Origin: Eutypella sp. D-1
Taxonomy: Eukaryota; Ascomycota; Sordariomycetes; Xylariales; Diatrypaceae
DNA: 64,000 bases
Direction of reading: 5' to 3'
Assembly (NCBI GenBank): GCA_023313575.1
Contig: JAJTTP010000022.1
Span: 62,001-126,000, forward strand
Numbering within the stretch: the stretch's first letter is position 1; every line of letters begins with the position of its first letter. Below are positions 1 through 14,088 of the stretch, piece after piece. The notes under the pieces are model-generated. The model did no database searches. It worked only from the letters and a program-made list of their open reading frames with translations, and was not told the origin of the DNA. Position numbers and translations under genes: made by a program.

Positions 1-669
1 TTGTTGTTTCTAGCTAATTACATAAGTAACTCCTGTCGACGTTGCAGGGTAAGATAATAGCGGCTTGTGCACCGTGACCTGAATTCGACTGTTATGGATG
101 GCCCATCACGTAATTGGGTAACACGAGAGACGATATCGTTTTGCGAACGGATAACGTGACGAATGAAAAGGCCTGTTACTCAGCCCCCAATAGTTTACAG
201 GGGTAACCATGACTCGTGGCTGGCATGTCCGGGTAATAGACACTGTTTGTGGCGCCTCTGCTGCGGAACTAATGGGGGGCAACATCCTCTTCCCTTTCCT
301 TGAAGTCGGCTGGACCGGATACGAAATCCTTGACTTGCAGTCTCGGTAGTTCACACGCCTTGCATATATTACGAGGAACATTCAGCGACCGCTGACCATG
401 TGCCCGAACGGGCCAATACGAGCGGATCCGGACTCGAGCCTGGCTGGCTGGCTATAGGTCGGAAACCGACATCACATACCTATTGGATTGTTTTCGACGA
501 TGTGGCTTTGGCACAAAGGAATCTTGTCGATGGCCTTTGTTGGGACGATTCCGTCCAGCCGCTTACCTGCAGGCCGTTGTTATATACGGCTCACGCCGCT
601 TCTTTTTGTGGTCGCCTTTCATCGTTGGTCAATAGCTATTCAACAGCTAGCTTCTAACGTGCAGGAACA
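1..669. other. Left edge, no gene recognised
   Basis: Short open frames on both strands show no recognisable domain and no convincing splice signals. The right end is the 5' flank of the GMC oxidoreductase gene. A gene truncated by the window edge cannot be excluded. Confidence 0.6.
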
Positions 670-2452
670 ATGAAAATTCGAGCTTTCGCCACCATTGCTG
701 CGCTCTTGGCCAGCGGAGGGGCAATGCCCACCGCAGGCCCCCTCGGCTGCAAAGAGAGCGCCGCCAATTGGATATCGGGGAAGTGGGACGCCGTTGTCGT
801 CGGGGCGGGCACGGCTGGCATCATCGTGGCGGATAGGTTGAGTGAGGGCGGGAAGAAGACGCTTCTCCTAGAGCTTGGCGGGTCGTCTTACGGTATCACT
901 GGCGGCACGGAAAGGCCCCACTGGTTGGATGGAACGAACCTCAGCAGAGTCGATGTGCCTGGTTTATGTATTTCTCTACTCGGTCTCAATTCTAATACTC
1001 TAGCGTACTGACATATGAGCGCCAGACAAGAGTATCTTTTCAGGGAGCACCAACTTGACCTGCTCCCAAGATGTCGTGAATGCCTTCCAGGGGTGCACAA
1101 TCGGAGGTACCAGCGCTATCAACGCAGGCTTGTACTTCCAGCCCCCAGCTTCAGACTGGGATAAGTACCATCCGAAGGGATGGCACAGCCCCGACGTGCA
1201 GGGGGCGATCAAGAAGCTGCTTGCTCGGCAGCCCTCTGTGACGCGGTACTCCGAAGACGGCCAGTTCTACTTGCAGTCCGGTTACGAAGCGGCTAAGAAG
1301 TGGATTGTCGACGGTGCCGGGTTTGCCAACATTTCCCTGAATGATGACCCGGATCACAAGGACAAGGTCTTCGGCAGGCCGGCTTACAATTACATCCACG
1401 GCCAGCGCGGTGGCCCTGCCAGGACGTACCTGCAGTCCGCCCTAAAGCGGGGCAACTTCCACCTCGCGACGGGAGCCCGCGTCAGACATATTAACAGGGT
1501 CGGCGCTGGTGCAACCGGGGTGCTCGTCGAGATGAACGGAGCATTGCATAACATCAGCCTCGCGCCCAAGGGCCGGGTGGTTCTCAGCGCGGGTGCATTG
1601 ATGTCCCCACAGCTCCTCATGGTGTCCGGAATAGGCCCTAAAGACGTCCTGAAGAACCTGTCGGCGGCCTCGGTGGGCGTCCACACTTCGCCATCGGAGC
1701 GGATTGTCAACGCTGAAGTCGGCAATGGCCTGTTCGATAATCCGAACACGTTCATCGAACTCTCGGCGCCGGCGATCCGGTCGTACACGCACAACTACAC
1801 GGATCCGGTCCCGGGCGATCGTGATCTCTACCTTGACAAGCGTAGCGGACCGTATACTTTTGCATCGCAGACCGCGGCGTTTTTCGCGTACGTGCCGCAG
1901 TCCGGGGAGCCCGGCAGGACGATTGGCGTCCAGGGAACGGTGGATTCGTCTGGATACGGGGACTGGGCGAGGGATAATCACACCATCACGCTTAATATCT
2001 ACGGAACGTCAGGGCTGTACTCCTCCGGCCGTGTGCTGCTGTCGGGCGACGGCAAATTCACACCCGGACCTAGCAACGACGTCTACTACGCAGACCCACG
2101 CGACGGGCGGGCCATCGCGGCGTTCATCCACAAGATCTTCCAGGCGCTGCCGCCTTCGTCGGCGAAGGAGAGCGACGGGCTCAGGCCCCGCAACATCGCG
2201 CGCGACGCTACGGTGGACGAGATCTACAAGTACATCACGACACGGTCGCCGTACGCGGTGGGCTCGGTGCAGCACTGGTCCAGCTCGTGCAGGGTGGGGC
2301 GATGCGTGGATGTGGACACACGGGTGCAAGGCACGCACAATATCCACGTGGTCGACGCCTCGATCGTCGCTCCGCTCTCCGTCAATCCCCAGTTCGGCGT
2401 CATGGTCGCCGCTGAGAAGGGTGCCGAGAGGTTACTGGCGGTCTGGGGGTGA
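670..2452 (+). CDS. Secreted GMC oxidoreductase, cellobiose-dehydrogenase-like flavodomain
   Basis: Exons 670-961 and 1044-2452 join to a 566-residue protein; the 82-nt intron is phase 1. Residues 1-22 look like a signal peptide (hydrophobic ATIAALLA core). The FAD-binding dinucleotide motif GAGTAG is at 45-50, and the second GMC signature, from GALMSPQ to VSGIG, is at about 281-295. The C-terminus carries the expected catalytic pair, His508 (VQHW) and Asn545 (SVNPQF). GMC flavoenzymes oxidise alcohols or sugars with FAD; the C-terminal pattern resembles the flavodehydrogenase part of cellobiose dehydrogenase. No haem-binding cytochrome domain or cellulose-binding module is present. An extracellular sugar or alcohol oxidase or dehydrogenase is the safe call; the substrate is not readable. 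It lies 20 kb from the diterpene cluster and is probably unrelated to it. Confidence 0.9.
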
Positions 2453-5400
2453 AGGGAAGACTGGAAATGCTGGGTATATCGTGTATGCTACTTATATATA
2501 CACTTATATACATCCATCTACGCAGTACCTAAGTAGGCAGTTGAAGAATGAGATGTCTGATTGGTGTCGTCTCCAGCATGACTGCCAAGGGGGCGAAGTG
2601 CAGGGCACTAGACATTTCCCGGCAATTTTAAGATCTCGGTGTACGAGTATCACCGTCCTCAAGGTATGCCGTATATTATGACTTGGCGGATCTGAACTGG
2701 TTGGTATAAGCCGACGGTAGAGAAAAGCCGCCCGGTGGAGGGGAATCTACAGAAGTGTGTGTATTCAAGTATATATAAGTATGTACTTAACCTTACCTAG
2801 GCGCACTACCTAGTCATACACTTGAGTATGCGCGTATATATCTCTACCTAGGTAGCATACAGCGACTACTTCATGAATGAAGTAACGATTGCTAATTTAA
2901 CGTTGATATACCTACATGTAAGTATGCGATATGTGCACGTGGTACTGCAGGCTACTAGCCAGGAAATTGGGGGCTGCCAATCCGCCCAACCCGCTAAGGA
3001 CTCGCGGGGAAGCGGAGCAATAATGCGGGAGCTAAGTAAGCGAAATCCGGGGGAAGAAGAATGCTGGGGAAGTAGCAACGGCCCAATCAGGAAACCGTAT
3101 CGCATGATAATGAGGGGAAAGAAGGTATCACTGGCGCACTTGACTGGTAGACTAGCCATCAGAGAAACGAGAAAGAGCAGGGGGGTGACGACAGCAATTC
3201 AGGCAGTTGAGGAGGACAAGGACATCTAAGTGATGTATCTATATGCCTGGCACGACCGGATGGGATACATCTAAGTTCGTAGTCATCCATACCCGCCGAC
3301 CTCTCCTTCCATCCATCCAAGGTTGCCACCACCCTCCTTCCGTTCCATATTCTTGGATGAGGTTACTTACCCCAATACAACAACAATATAATCACAACAA
3401 ACCCCTCATGAAGCATTGGGTTTCAGACCATCCCCGACTCTCTTTCCCATTTCTTATCTCTTCCTCCTCTGATCCCATCCCATACATATATCATCAACTC
3501 GACTGCCCCAACTGGCTCTCATCCCCTAACCCGCCAAACTCGACATTGTCGGGTGAAAAGATACTTACTTCAGTGTTCAGCGCCCAGTCATCTTTTGAGG
3601 GATAAACTCAATTAATCGAAGTAGGATTCGGGATATCGGGCGAGCATCGAGATCTGCTCTGAATGTGTCGTGAAGACGAGAATGCGATGCCCAAGTGTCA
3701 TACGAGAATCGACCCATGCCCGAAGTATTGCCAGCTGAACTCCTGGTAAGTAACCGGCCCCTTGTATTCCTTGCTCAATATCCTCTGACGGGAAGGGCGC
3801 CGTTGAGGCCCGCCATCAATCATGGCAATTGCTGTAACTCGGCATTCGAGTCTAAGAGCCCGTGGCAACTGCCTGAATGAGAAAGAAAATGGGAAAGTTT
3901 GAGTGGTAGTAATGACCAGGGAGCTTTCTCATCGACCGGATTCCACGGAACGTCTAGCCTTCATGGCTTAGGCGCACCCGATGACAGCTTGCAGCTGGCT
4001 GAACCTCCCTACGTATGATTGCTGACTGCACACACCCGAAATTCCATTTCTAGTCCACTATCTTTAGTGCTTGCTACTCACAAGAGGAACAACTTTCTTC
4101 CTGTCAGTAGCTGTGTGCACACCCTCATATTAACCTCTAATTCGACACTTGTCGGTGTTTCGAGGACGTTTATTCCGGACTTATTTTGGAGGCGTGTCCA
4201 ATATGTTGGCGAGTCCAGCGGTGTTGGTACGCGACGCCTCCATTCTGCGAATACTTCGCTGGCGACCAACATCTCTCGTTGACTCTGACAGCAAGATCAG
4301 GCATTGAACTCGAGCTGTCAAAGTCGCATCGCCATGGCATCTGACCAATGGTCTGATTCAATTTCCTGTAATCAATGACCCTCTTTCTGTGGCCAGATAT
4401 TTCTTTGTAACCGAGCTCCTTGGCCACGATACCACTTGAATGAGGTGCTGCAGGCTCTACGACCATCCAAGGAACACAATTGCCGCTTTCATAAGCAGAC
4501 TTCTCGGTACCATTCTCCCTGTCCCTGGAAGGCGTTGCGTGTGTTCTTCAGCGGACCAAGTACGAAGGCGGGCTGGCGAGTGCCTTTAGCCTGCACCTTG
4601 TGACGGACCCAACCTATACGTACTGGTGCTGTGGTTGTCGGGCCAGCATTCCGGTGAACGGTGTGGTATAATGACCAACACCAGCAGTGGCAGCGTCCTA
4701 ATAAATGCGGCATCCCTTTTGCTCGACCATCATAACTCAGCAGCGAATTCGTCCTCTTTCGTATACACATCATATACGGCAACCGAACTTGTTTGAGATG
4801 TTGGGAGAGCTTTGCAAGTCGCTGGTGAAAGCTATCGTGGCATGCTCCCGCAACATGCGGACAGCAGACTAAGGCTCGGGTGTCACGGATGGAAATTCCA
4901 GTGACTACCGCTTTCTTAGATGCGGTTGATCGATCCGTGGGCTTCGGTATGCCAATGCAGCTGAGTTGCCGACAGGAAGCGTAGGCAGCGAGGAGGTAGG
5001 TGATACTATCAGTTAATCATTTCGATGCTGTATCCTCTTTTCGAGCCCCGTACTTCGCTCCCCCGAACCTAAATCTTGTTGACTATGGATCGCTGCGAAA
5101 ATCAACATATCCCCTTAATTCTCTTCCGGGTTTTCTTAGTCGAAGGCCATATGATCCATGACATTTCGCCGTTGCGGGCGCGTGGCATCTGAATGGCGTA
5201 TAGTAGGTCCAACAAGTCGAGACGGGACATCATCAGCATTCCCTCGAGCGAGACTGCGAGACGAAGAACAAACAAAGAGGGGGCGACCATCTAATAAATC
5301 GAAAGATACCCCAGATTTTTACCCCCACGATGGCGCTATGGTCATCCACAGCGGGTCTTCGTCGGATCTCAGTTGGTCACGATCTCTGTGAGATATTGCC

Positions 5401-6315
5401 CAAGCTGGCTAGTTCACACTTGACTATTTTATCATGTCTGTCGTTTTGTAATGTCAATGCCTATTAAGTACTACTCTCCCGTCGTCCGTCTCCTCAATTT
5501 CTCGCCCGGCTATCCACGAGATGCCGGACCTGGCCCTTGATTGGCAGGCATCGAGAGGTGGGTGGGGTACCAAGCGAGATAGTTGTGAAAAGAACGCTGG
5601 GAACCAAGGCGGATGAGACACCAAGTGGGGAGTCTTCTACCCAGCCGAAGTCTGCAATGCTGGTGGTGGGTCCGAGACACAAATCCCCTCAAATCCTCAC
5701 AAAATGCGTTTGACCTGCCTCTGCCAGAAGCTCAATGGGTCTAGGCTTAGTAAGGCAACCTGGCGATAAGTTGTGGCCCGGGTCACGGGGGAGATCAAGT
5801 GATCCGAGCCCGCCGGCCGCCAGGGCCGTGTAAGATGCCGAACCACGGTTTCACAGAGAAGTCTGGGGAAATCGATCAGAAGTCAATTGAGTGGAGAGGT
5901 TTGTGGTATGTCATTTCATCATACAGCCATGCTTCACGCCGACACAGAATTTTCGCGCAACAAGTCGTTTTTCATCATCTTCGTACGAAAGGAAAAGGTG
6001 CTAAGGCCCCCTGCCAGAGAAAGGGTTTTCCGGGAAGAAGGTTGTTATATTTTACAGTGTCACCGAAGGTGACTTTTTTTCGTCGATGGACCTCCCATCT
6101 CTACGGGTCAAATGCTATGCCGCCCTTCATCTGCGTCCCATCCCTCCAGTGCCCTGTGTCTAAATCCTTCTATTACTCTAATGCTGGTTTCCCATCGGAA
6201 TAATCGACGATCCACGCCGGCATCGAGTGGCGGGGTGTCGGTTCCTCGGTTCGTTATGTCACACAATCCCAATTGTTGTGCGAACACCAGCCTCCGTAAA
6301 TATGGAGGATATTGT
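2453..6315. other. Gene-poor stretch of 3.9 kb
   Basis: No open frame here shows a recognisable domain. The stretch at about 3290-3530 is rich in C and T like a fungal 5' flank, but no gene follows it. CTACCTAGGTA-type motifs occur near 2790-2860. A short minus-strand frame at 4170-4466 contains a reverse-transcriptase-like phrase, but it is too short to call an element. Confidence 0.55.
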
Positions 6316-6976
<661 letters not shown>

Positions 6977-9900
6977 TTTGACGGATGGGATGTGTGATGG
7001 GAGGGGAGAGGTTGATGCAACGACGAATGCTAAATGGGATGATGGAGATGGAAAAAGTATGGGCAGAGAGCTATGTCCAAAGGGAAGAAAAGAGCTGTGC
7101 GGGCTTTTGGTGTGCGTGTGGGAAAGAAAGAGAGAGGGAAGGAACCTAAGAAACTGGAGCTTAGCTCAGAGCGGAACTGGAAAAACTATGATTTAGTTAG
7201 TGCGAAGCGATGATGATAAGGAGATTGGCGGGCCTGTGTCTCTCGGTAGGTAGGTTGGTTGGCTTGCCCACAATCGGTGCAATCGGAGTTGGGTGGACCC
7301 AGCGTCGACCAAAGCTTCGTCAGAATTTTTTTTTCTTTTTTGGCCCTGATGGAGGCTACCCGAAGCAGACAAGGCTGAAGGGGATTTTCTTTAACTACAG
7401 GTATTAGGTAGCGCCCGTGTTGCGCAGGGAGGCGCAGGATTGGACGTCGGGCAATCTCGGGTACATGCCCCCCGGCTACTCTTTTCTCACCAACCATGTC
7501 CCCCTGTCATGTCTTTTGCTTACGTTATTATTTTGAATCTTTCTGCGTTGCCCAAGTGAGAACTGGCCTAATAAATGTGTGTTTCATTATGTACCGGGCT
7601 TAAGGAGCTGAGGCCTTTTTTCCCCCGCTATCTTCTTGTTCTTTCTGAGCATTATTCTAACTGGCGCATTTCTTATGTCCACTGTGACCGGATGTCACAC
7701 ATCAAGCAAGCATGGTGCTGATGTCTACGACATCTGACAGGCTGGGAAATGCATGGATTCGGTCGCATACTTTAAGTTCTCTAGGGTGCTACACACTATA
7801 TATATATATATGTACTGGGTAGTACCCCCCGAGTCTGATGGGTTTTATTTCGAAGTCCTCTGCTCCTTCTAAACTGTACCAATTAGGCCCTGAAACCAGA
7901 TACCAACTTGTATGAATTTACGCAAGAGGTCAGCACGGCCTGAAATCGGAACAAGCGAGAGAAACCCCCCACCCATTGGTTGACTTTTTCTCCACTTTCG
8001 CGTCATCCAATGGGATCGCCGAGGTCCGGTCGGACCGCATAACCAGCTACCTGGAAGATGATGATGAGCTTTGTGGCTGGTGAGATAAAACCTTGGATAT
8101 CACGATGCAAACATGCTCCCAACTTTGTCTTTCTGACACGGGCGGAGGAGGTAAAAGATGATATAAACCCCGACATTACCCATCGCACAATTACCCCATC
8201 TTCGACCCGTCTGTCTTTCGGGGCCTGCGAGAGATCGTCACCCGTTGCATAATTGTTGGTGAAAGAGAGCAAAGTCAATGTTGCAACTTGAATTTTCTCC
8301 TGGACGTATATACTTGCGCCCTAAATTTTACCATAGGCTATTACTTATCACCTATACATACAGTTCCTAACACAAGAGAGCGCCGTCGCCGCCGCTGCTG
8401 CTTGCTGCGAAGCAGTCTTCCGCGATCCCGAGGATGTCCGGTAAGGTAGTAGCTAGTACCTACTAAGGTATGTATGTATGCAGCTACCCCTCCTGTCGAG
8501 CTGCCAGCGAGATCTAGAGCTACAGGCAGAGTTACCGGACCGCTGCGCTTATGGTTAGGTAGGCGTTGCGACGCAAGTGTTGCGGGTAGGTACCCTGCCA
8601 GCTGCCTGCCTAATAAACCTAGCACGCATAGTAGGGGGATGCAATGGCAGTATGCGGTGTAGCGCAACGTGGGCGTTGTGTCGGCAATGCCTTGTTGGTG
8701 ACTTTGTTTTTCTGCCTGCGTATAATATTGCCATCCATGCATGGGGCCTACGACGTAAGTGCCAAAAGAACTTTCTTCCTTTTTTTCCCTTTTTTTTACC
8801 TGGTTTTTCTTTTCTTTTCTTTTTTTGGGGGGGCAGGTGGGACGGGCCTTGACGAGAGCGAAATCTATACTGTGTTCCCGAAGATGCCTGATATGATGAG
8901 GATATTGGCCTCGGAACGGGTGTCTGCCGGGTGTAGGTAATAACTGACAGTTGGTGATTAACTACTGGGACTTACCCCCTCGTGGAAATTACAGGTGGGT
9001 CGGCATTTGCACTGGCAAAGAGAATGATAGGAACCGCCCCCCTTGCCCCCAACCCCCGAGCCCCGAGGGCGGAAGCAGTACATTCACGGGAGTACGTACA
9101 TACACTTCTTGGCCTTGGCGGCTGTCAGCTCGGGCTGCTCGGGGCCAAGGGGGTGTTTCGGATCGGAGGTTTTTCCGGCGACGTGATGAACTGAGAGTCC
9201 AGCTAGGTAACATGGACAGTCCCCGGGGCCAAGATCATTCTCACGGTGACTTGTCATGATGGTATATCGATACATCGATACCATTTAATGCACCGCTTCA
9301 GGCTGGATCGTACCTAGGCGTGTATGATGTATTCAGTACCTGGCATGTATCTGTCTGCCGAGGTCGGAACCCTCCGGAACCATTGGGACTGTAAGCAAGG
9401 TCGTCAACTGCTGACAGCTGGCTTACTTCTGAATATAAACTTACCTACATGGGGTATGCATACGTGTTATGCTTGATCGATAAGATAAAACTTAATGTAT
9501 TCGTACGATAAGGGGTTGCCGCTGGTGAAGCTGTGGCGCTACTTATGTGGCGTCAATTTAGTGTGCATTATGGCTGACACCCGCTAGTTGTCTTGAACTT
9601 CAGCTGAGGCTGCTGAGCTGGCGTTTAATAAATGTGTTCATGTCCGGGGGGGTTGGGCGGGGGAGAAGCAGAAGACTACCTTATAATTGTTCATACTTGA
9701 CATTAAACTGTTCCATCTGATGCTGGTTACCGCTTCTAACTATGGGAAGAGACAGGCTCGTGCCGTTCCGCCAATTTCAGGGTCTAATTATCTTGACTCT
9801 TGCATCCTCTACAGGCAGCAGGCTGGCTACCCGGTATACAGGGAAAGTCGCAGTCTGCATTGGCTATGAGCAACGTAGAATACTGTCTGAAATGCGTTTG

Positions 9901-10182
9901 ACCGGTAGCCTACGATCATCAGTTATCGATAATCACGCCTCCTGTCGATTTCCTTCCGAAAACGCAAGGCTCGGTGGAACCTAATAATGCACGGGTGCCC
10001 GATAGATGTAACAGACAATTCATTGCAGGAATAGCGGAGTGTGGCAAGGATACTGGGATATATTAAGAGTTATGCAGATGCGGGGTAATTACTTCAAGGG
10101 GAGGGAGGGTGTCAGAGGGGGAGGGGGGACAAAGCCGCGCTTTAGGCCCAATGGATGTTTGGATTGGCATCCTCTTAAGTTG

Positions 10183-10190
10183 TATATAAA
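10183..10190 (+). promoter_or_regulatory. Candidate TATA box of the CorA-like gene
   Basis: TATATAAA lies about 140 bp upstream of the ATG at 10332, with a CCAAT-like sequence (cccaatgg) about 30 bp further upstream. The assignment rests on sequence and position only. Confidence 0.4.
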
Positions 10191-10206
10191 CGCATCTCAT
10201 GCCAGG

Positions 10207-10225
10207 CAGTGCCTAGCAGGCACTG
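10207..10225. repeat. Perfect 7-bp inverted repeat upstream of the CorA-like gene
   Basis: Arms CAGTGCC and GGCACTG flank a 5-nt spacer (TAGCA), between the TATA-like site and the start codon at 10332. It could form a small hairpin in the 5' UTR or be a protein-binding palindrome, or it may be chance. Confidence 0.35.
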
Positions 10226-10331
10226 TCCGTCCTAATCAATTGAACCACACATTATCATCGCCTCCCCGGTATGATATATTCTTGGCATTCATTTCTTGTG
10301 ACATTCTCGCTGCTCAGGCCAAGCACCTGCC

Positions 10332-13300
10332 ATGGCCAACACCTCACGGGATTCGTCCATATCCATTGAGGTTCAGAACAAGGCAAATACTTGTCTCAGT
10401 GATGAACCTCATGACATTATCACCGACTCAACCCTACATTACCTCGGCTGCCTTGAATTTTGTCGCCGCGAGGAGTTTGCGTCTCAGCTCGACCCTCCTA
10501 CAAGGGAAGCTCTCGAAGTGAAACTCCGGCGTTCTGCACTCATGCGTGAATTGATATCTACTGACTCATCAGACGCACGTCTCGAAAAGAACATCACGGC
10601 GAGTGCTAGGTTGTGGCGTCAGTCACACAAATATCGCAATGGTCTCCCCCAAGTACAGGAATGGCGTAGCAGTAAGGGGCTAGAAAATGGCGCAACCCCT
10701 ATCCAGCGAGATAGCCAGCGAGATAGCCAACGGGATCTTTCGACTGAATACGAAACCATAATTCATCTGAAACTTTACAGTGACAGGATGGTAGGCGAAT
10801 TTCCTCTTGTCATAACCAGCAATGTCAGCAGCGCGATGCTAGATCTTCGGAAACAGATGTCGGAATTATCACTAGAACTTGATAATCATAAAATTTCCCC
10901 TTATCTTCGAGTACTTGATATCGTCAAGGCTGGATTTTTTGGCGATGGTATCGAGACAACTCAGTATCGAGCATTACATTCCTTCACAGGCTATTTCCAC
11001 GTTCCTTCAAATAACATGAAAGTAAGCCACATATACTCCTCGAGCGATACCAAAATTAACAATTACTAACAAGCGTATAAAGTGGGTCGAAGTATGTTAT
11101 ACACTCCGAGTTAACCCGTCAAATTCAAATACTTATTGTTTAGGACATCATGGAGGCTCGCTTCGGAAATTTTAAAGGATCGCAAATCTTACAAGAATCT
11201 CACTGGAATGGGCAATACCACGAAGTCGAAGAGATGACACAGTCTCGGTTTATGCGCCCATTCTGTGAGTTAGTGGCGCCAAGTTAGTAATTATCAGACA
11301 CAATTTGTAAATCTCGGCATACTGAGTCAGACTAGACACGGAGCCTCTCGAGGAAGCTCAGAGCATAGTTCTATTTGTATGTAAGAAATGACGCTCAGCC
11401 AGCTGGAGAACATTGGACTAAGATGCATAGGCACCGTTCCTACATTGGGAATCCGCGACACAACTCGAATATTTCACAGGAGTAATTGGCAACATCATGC
11501 TTCGGAGAATGGCTAGGCAGAAGCAGTATGAGGCGGCCGCCAAATTGAGAAGACAAGAACAGCGACGTTTTGACAGCCCTGCTAAGCCACTTCGTTCCCC
11601 CCGCCGCATCTATGCTTCTGTGCCTGGAGGCCGAACTTGGCAAAGCTTGTCCCGCATGATCAAAGATCTCAATCCCACATCTAGACCTAATGAAATTAAA
11701 TCTCAAGGGGTTGACCTACACGGACAAATACTGGTCAAGAGCCCTCTAGGACAGTACCTGATTGATTCAGCACGGCTTTTCGTTGCAATCTCTAGGTTCC
11801 AAGATAAGGCAATCTTGAAGACACATCTCTTTGGTGCCAGCCCACTCCATCCCCGTCGTACACTGGATCAAGGTTATAATGCAACACTCAGCAATACCCG
11901 AGCTCGTGGAGGGGATCAAGTGTTATATCGAGCCACAGCCATTCACGACCATACCTCCTACCGCTTTAGGATAGAAGGTTCTTCGAGGGACAATATGCCC
12001 AGCCTGCTCCCTAGATACGACTGGAACCAAGCTGCGCAGCATAGCACACAACTACAGCGAGTGCTCATGGTCGATCAACTCTGGCTTTGGATTATTGATG
12101 GAAAAACAATCATCACGTCTTTCCCCAAGCGTTATGGCGGGGATCGGGATCCATCAGGAGTATATGAAGCAATTGAATCAAGGCTGGCAAAGAATAGGCT
12201 GATAGAATCGGTTTTTCATATTGCATTGATCGTGCTTGACGAGTGCTCAAGGTCCTTCTTCAGTCGTACCAAAGGCCCCCCTAAGCAATGGAGTGATCTC
12301 GACATGTTCTCTCATGCAATAATGACAGTAGTAAGATGATTTTAACGCCAATTTCCAGGCACTGAATTCTGCTAACGGATAAACGCTAGGAAAAGAAGCA
12401 AACTTACGAGTTCAAGCAGCTCTGGGAGTGGATTAATATGTCTCGGAAGACCAATCTTCAGGAGAGCAGTACAGCCCCCTTCAGATTACCGGCTCGTAAT
12501 ATAGCCGAGGAGGGTGAGCTTGAGAAAGAAATACAGGATATTGTTGAGGAGTTGGAAATGATCATCTCCATCAACAACACGCAAGTGAAGGTTATGAGGA
12601 AATTCATTCGACACGCCCGAACCATATTATCCCGATCAGAAGAAGCCATGGAGAACAAACGCTCAGGGTATAATAGAACAGCGGCTTCGTCGAGACCTCG
12701 TAACTGGACCATCGCTATGTCTGTTCATAGCTCATTCAAGTTCGAAGCAGATGAGCTCTTGGTCAGGGTTGGTGACAGGATCGATGATTTGCAGAGACTA
12801 CTAAGGTCCGCGAATAATGCAGCCGGTGCAGTATGTGCCGTCTCACAGGAACAACATTTATGTGTGATAATGTATACTAATTACTCTGGAATAGGTCAAG
12901 GAGCTATCGCAACTCAGACAGCAGCAGGACAGCGTTGTCCAAGCTTGGCAGTCAGTCAGGCTCTCAAGGGAGTCTATCGAACAAGGAAATGCCATTATGG
13001 TCTTCACGGTTGTGACCATTATCTTTGTTAGTCTACCAGCTCACAGCCCTTCCTGTCTAATACCGATGGCGTTAATGCAGAATGCAGTCTCCCCTATCCT
13101 TCATGTCTAGCGTCTTCGGCATGAACAACTCAGAGTTTGGGGACAACCAGATGACAGTGGGTCAACAAATGCGGCTGATATGTGAGTGTGGCAATCCCCT
13201 ATGAACCTGCTAGCTCCAATACCCATCACGACCTAATATTCTATCTCCCAGTCCCTATATCACTAGGTGTCGTGCTTGTGGCCCTTGGATTTGCCAGTAG

Positions 13301-13406
13301 GCGTGCAAGTAGCGCCTTTAAATCGTTGTTCACCATAATCAGAGACATTATTACGGCTGCATTCACTTTTGCAGGTATGATAATTGGGTTCACGAGGAGG
13401 AGATAG
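10332..13406 (+). CDS. Fungal CorA-like membrane protein (magnesium-transporter-type C-terminus)
   Basis: Eight exons (10332-11021, 11144-11264, 11336-11376, 11431-12330, 12390-12830, 12895-13026, 13088-13181, 13252-13406) give 857 residues with every frame closing. Family landmarks in order are PFLHWE (286-291), RRTLDQ (426-431), the region with VDQLWLWIIDG and then LIVLDECSRSFF, a long helical stretch, and a C-terminal pair of hydrophobic segments. The first segment (about 764-785) runs into GMN (786-788), the hallmark of CorA-type channels. The CorA fold moves Mg2+ or other divalent ions, but many fungal members of this large family have no tested role. The N-terminal 230 residues are not recognised; they include a tandem 12-nt repeat encoding RDSQ units (126-134). 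The smallest exon is 41 nt and its acceptor (ctag at 11332-11335) is the least certain junction. Confidence 0.85.
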
Positions 13407-14088
13407 GAACCCTTGTTATCTGGATAATGGTTACAACTGTAAGCTGGTAGCTGCTACAATACAATGTAGTAATCACAGTAGAACAGGCGTAGGAAATTCC
13501 GTCATAAAATGACAGCAGCACAAAGAAAGCTAGTAGACAGCTAAACAAGCTTTTGACATTTCCATGATTCAATGTAATTAAGGTACCTGCTCCGCTTAAC
13601 ACGTAATTAAGTCTCGATCACGATAATGTAAACGAGGGGGCTTGCGTCTATTGTAGCTTCCGGGGTAATGCACATTATGTACTATGTCCTGATAAGAACA
13701 GTCGGAAGCGACTTGGATTACTACAACTACTAGACCACAATAGTGTCCATCAATAGAGCATTAAATGACATGCTTCATAGGTGGCCTTGCAATGGTTTAG
13801 TGAATGGTGTGCACCTGTAAGTATATATGCAGTTCAATGCATTCGAGTAACTACCATTTCCAAATCACAGAACCTGCCGACTAGAGGAAGGTACACGAAC
13901 CTTTTTATTTACTGGTTACTTCGTATATTCCGGGCAAGAATTCTTTCCAGACTTTCCATACTAATATAACCACTGCTCACTTTTCTCAATCCTCTTCCAC
14001 AACCTCCTTCTTCCCCATACTCATTCAGTAACACACAAGTATACTGATCGTCACATCCTCACCACTGAATACAACAACAATCGTCAAC
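13407..14088. other. Intergenic, CorA-like gene to secreted protein gene
   Basis: The right part (13970-14088) is rich in C, T and A, like a fungal promoter and 5' UTR. No gene is recognised. Confidence 0.6.

Larger units (their letters stand above)
6977..10331. other. Gene-poor stretch of 3.4 kb with simple repeats
   Basis: The right end is the 5' flank of the CorA-like gene. Homopyrimidine tracts occur at 7326-7342 and 8777-8826, and a TATATATATATA tract near 7798-7810. No open frame here has a recognisable domain. Confidence 0.55.

Noticed and set aside
1704..2681. Long plus-strand frame of 325 codons rich in Arg, Ser and Thr
   Set aside because: It is the shifted-frame shadow of GMC oxidoreductase exon 2; composition is typical of a GC-rich off-frame reading.
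4170..4466. Minus-strand frame with a VIDYRKLN phrase, as in Ty3/gypsy reverse transcriptases
   Set aside because: Only about eight residues fit; the flanks lack the following YPLP and LDL motifs, and no YxDD, integrase or LTR was seen nearby. Chance similarity is as likely.
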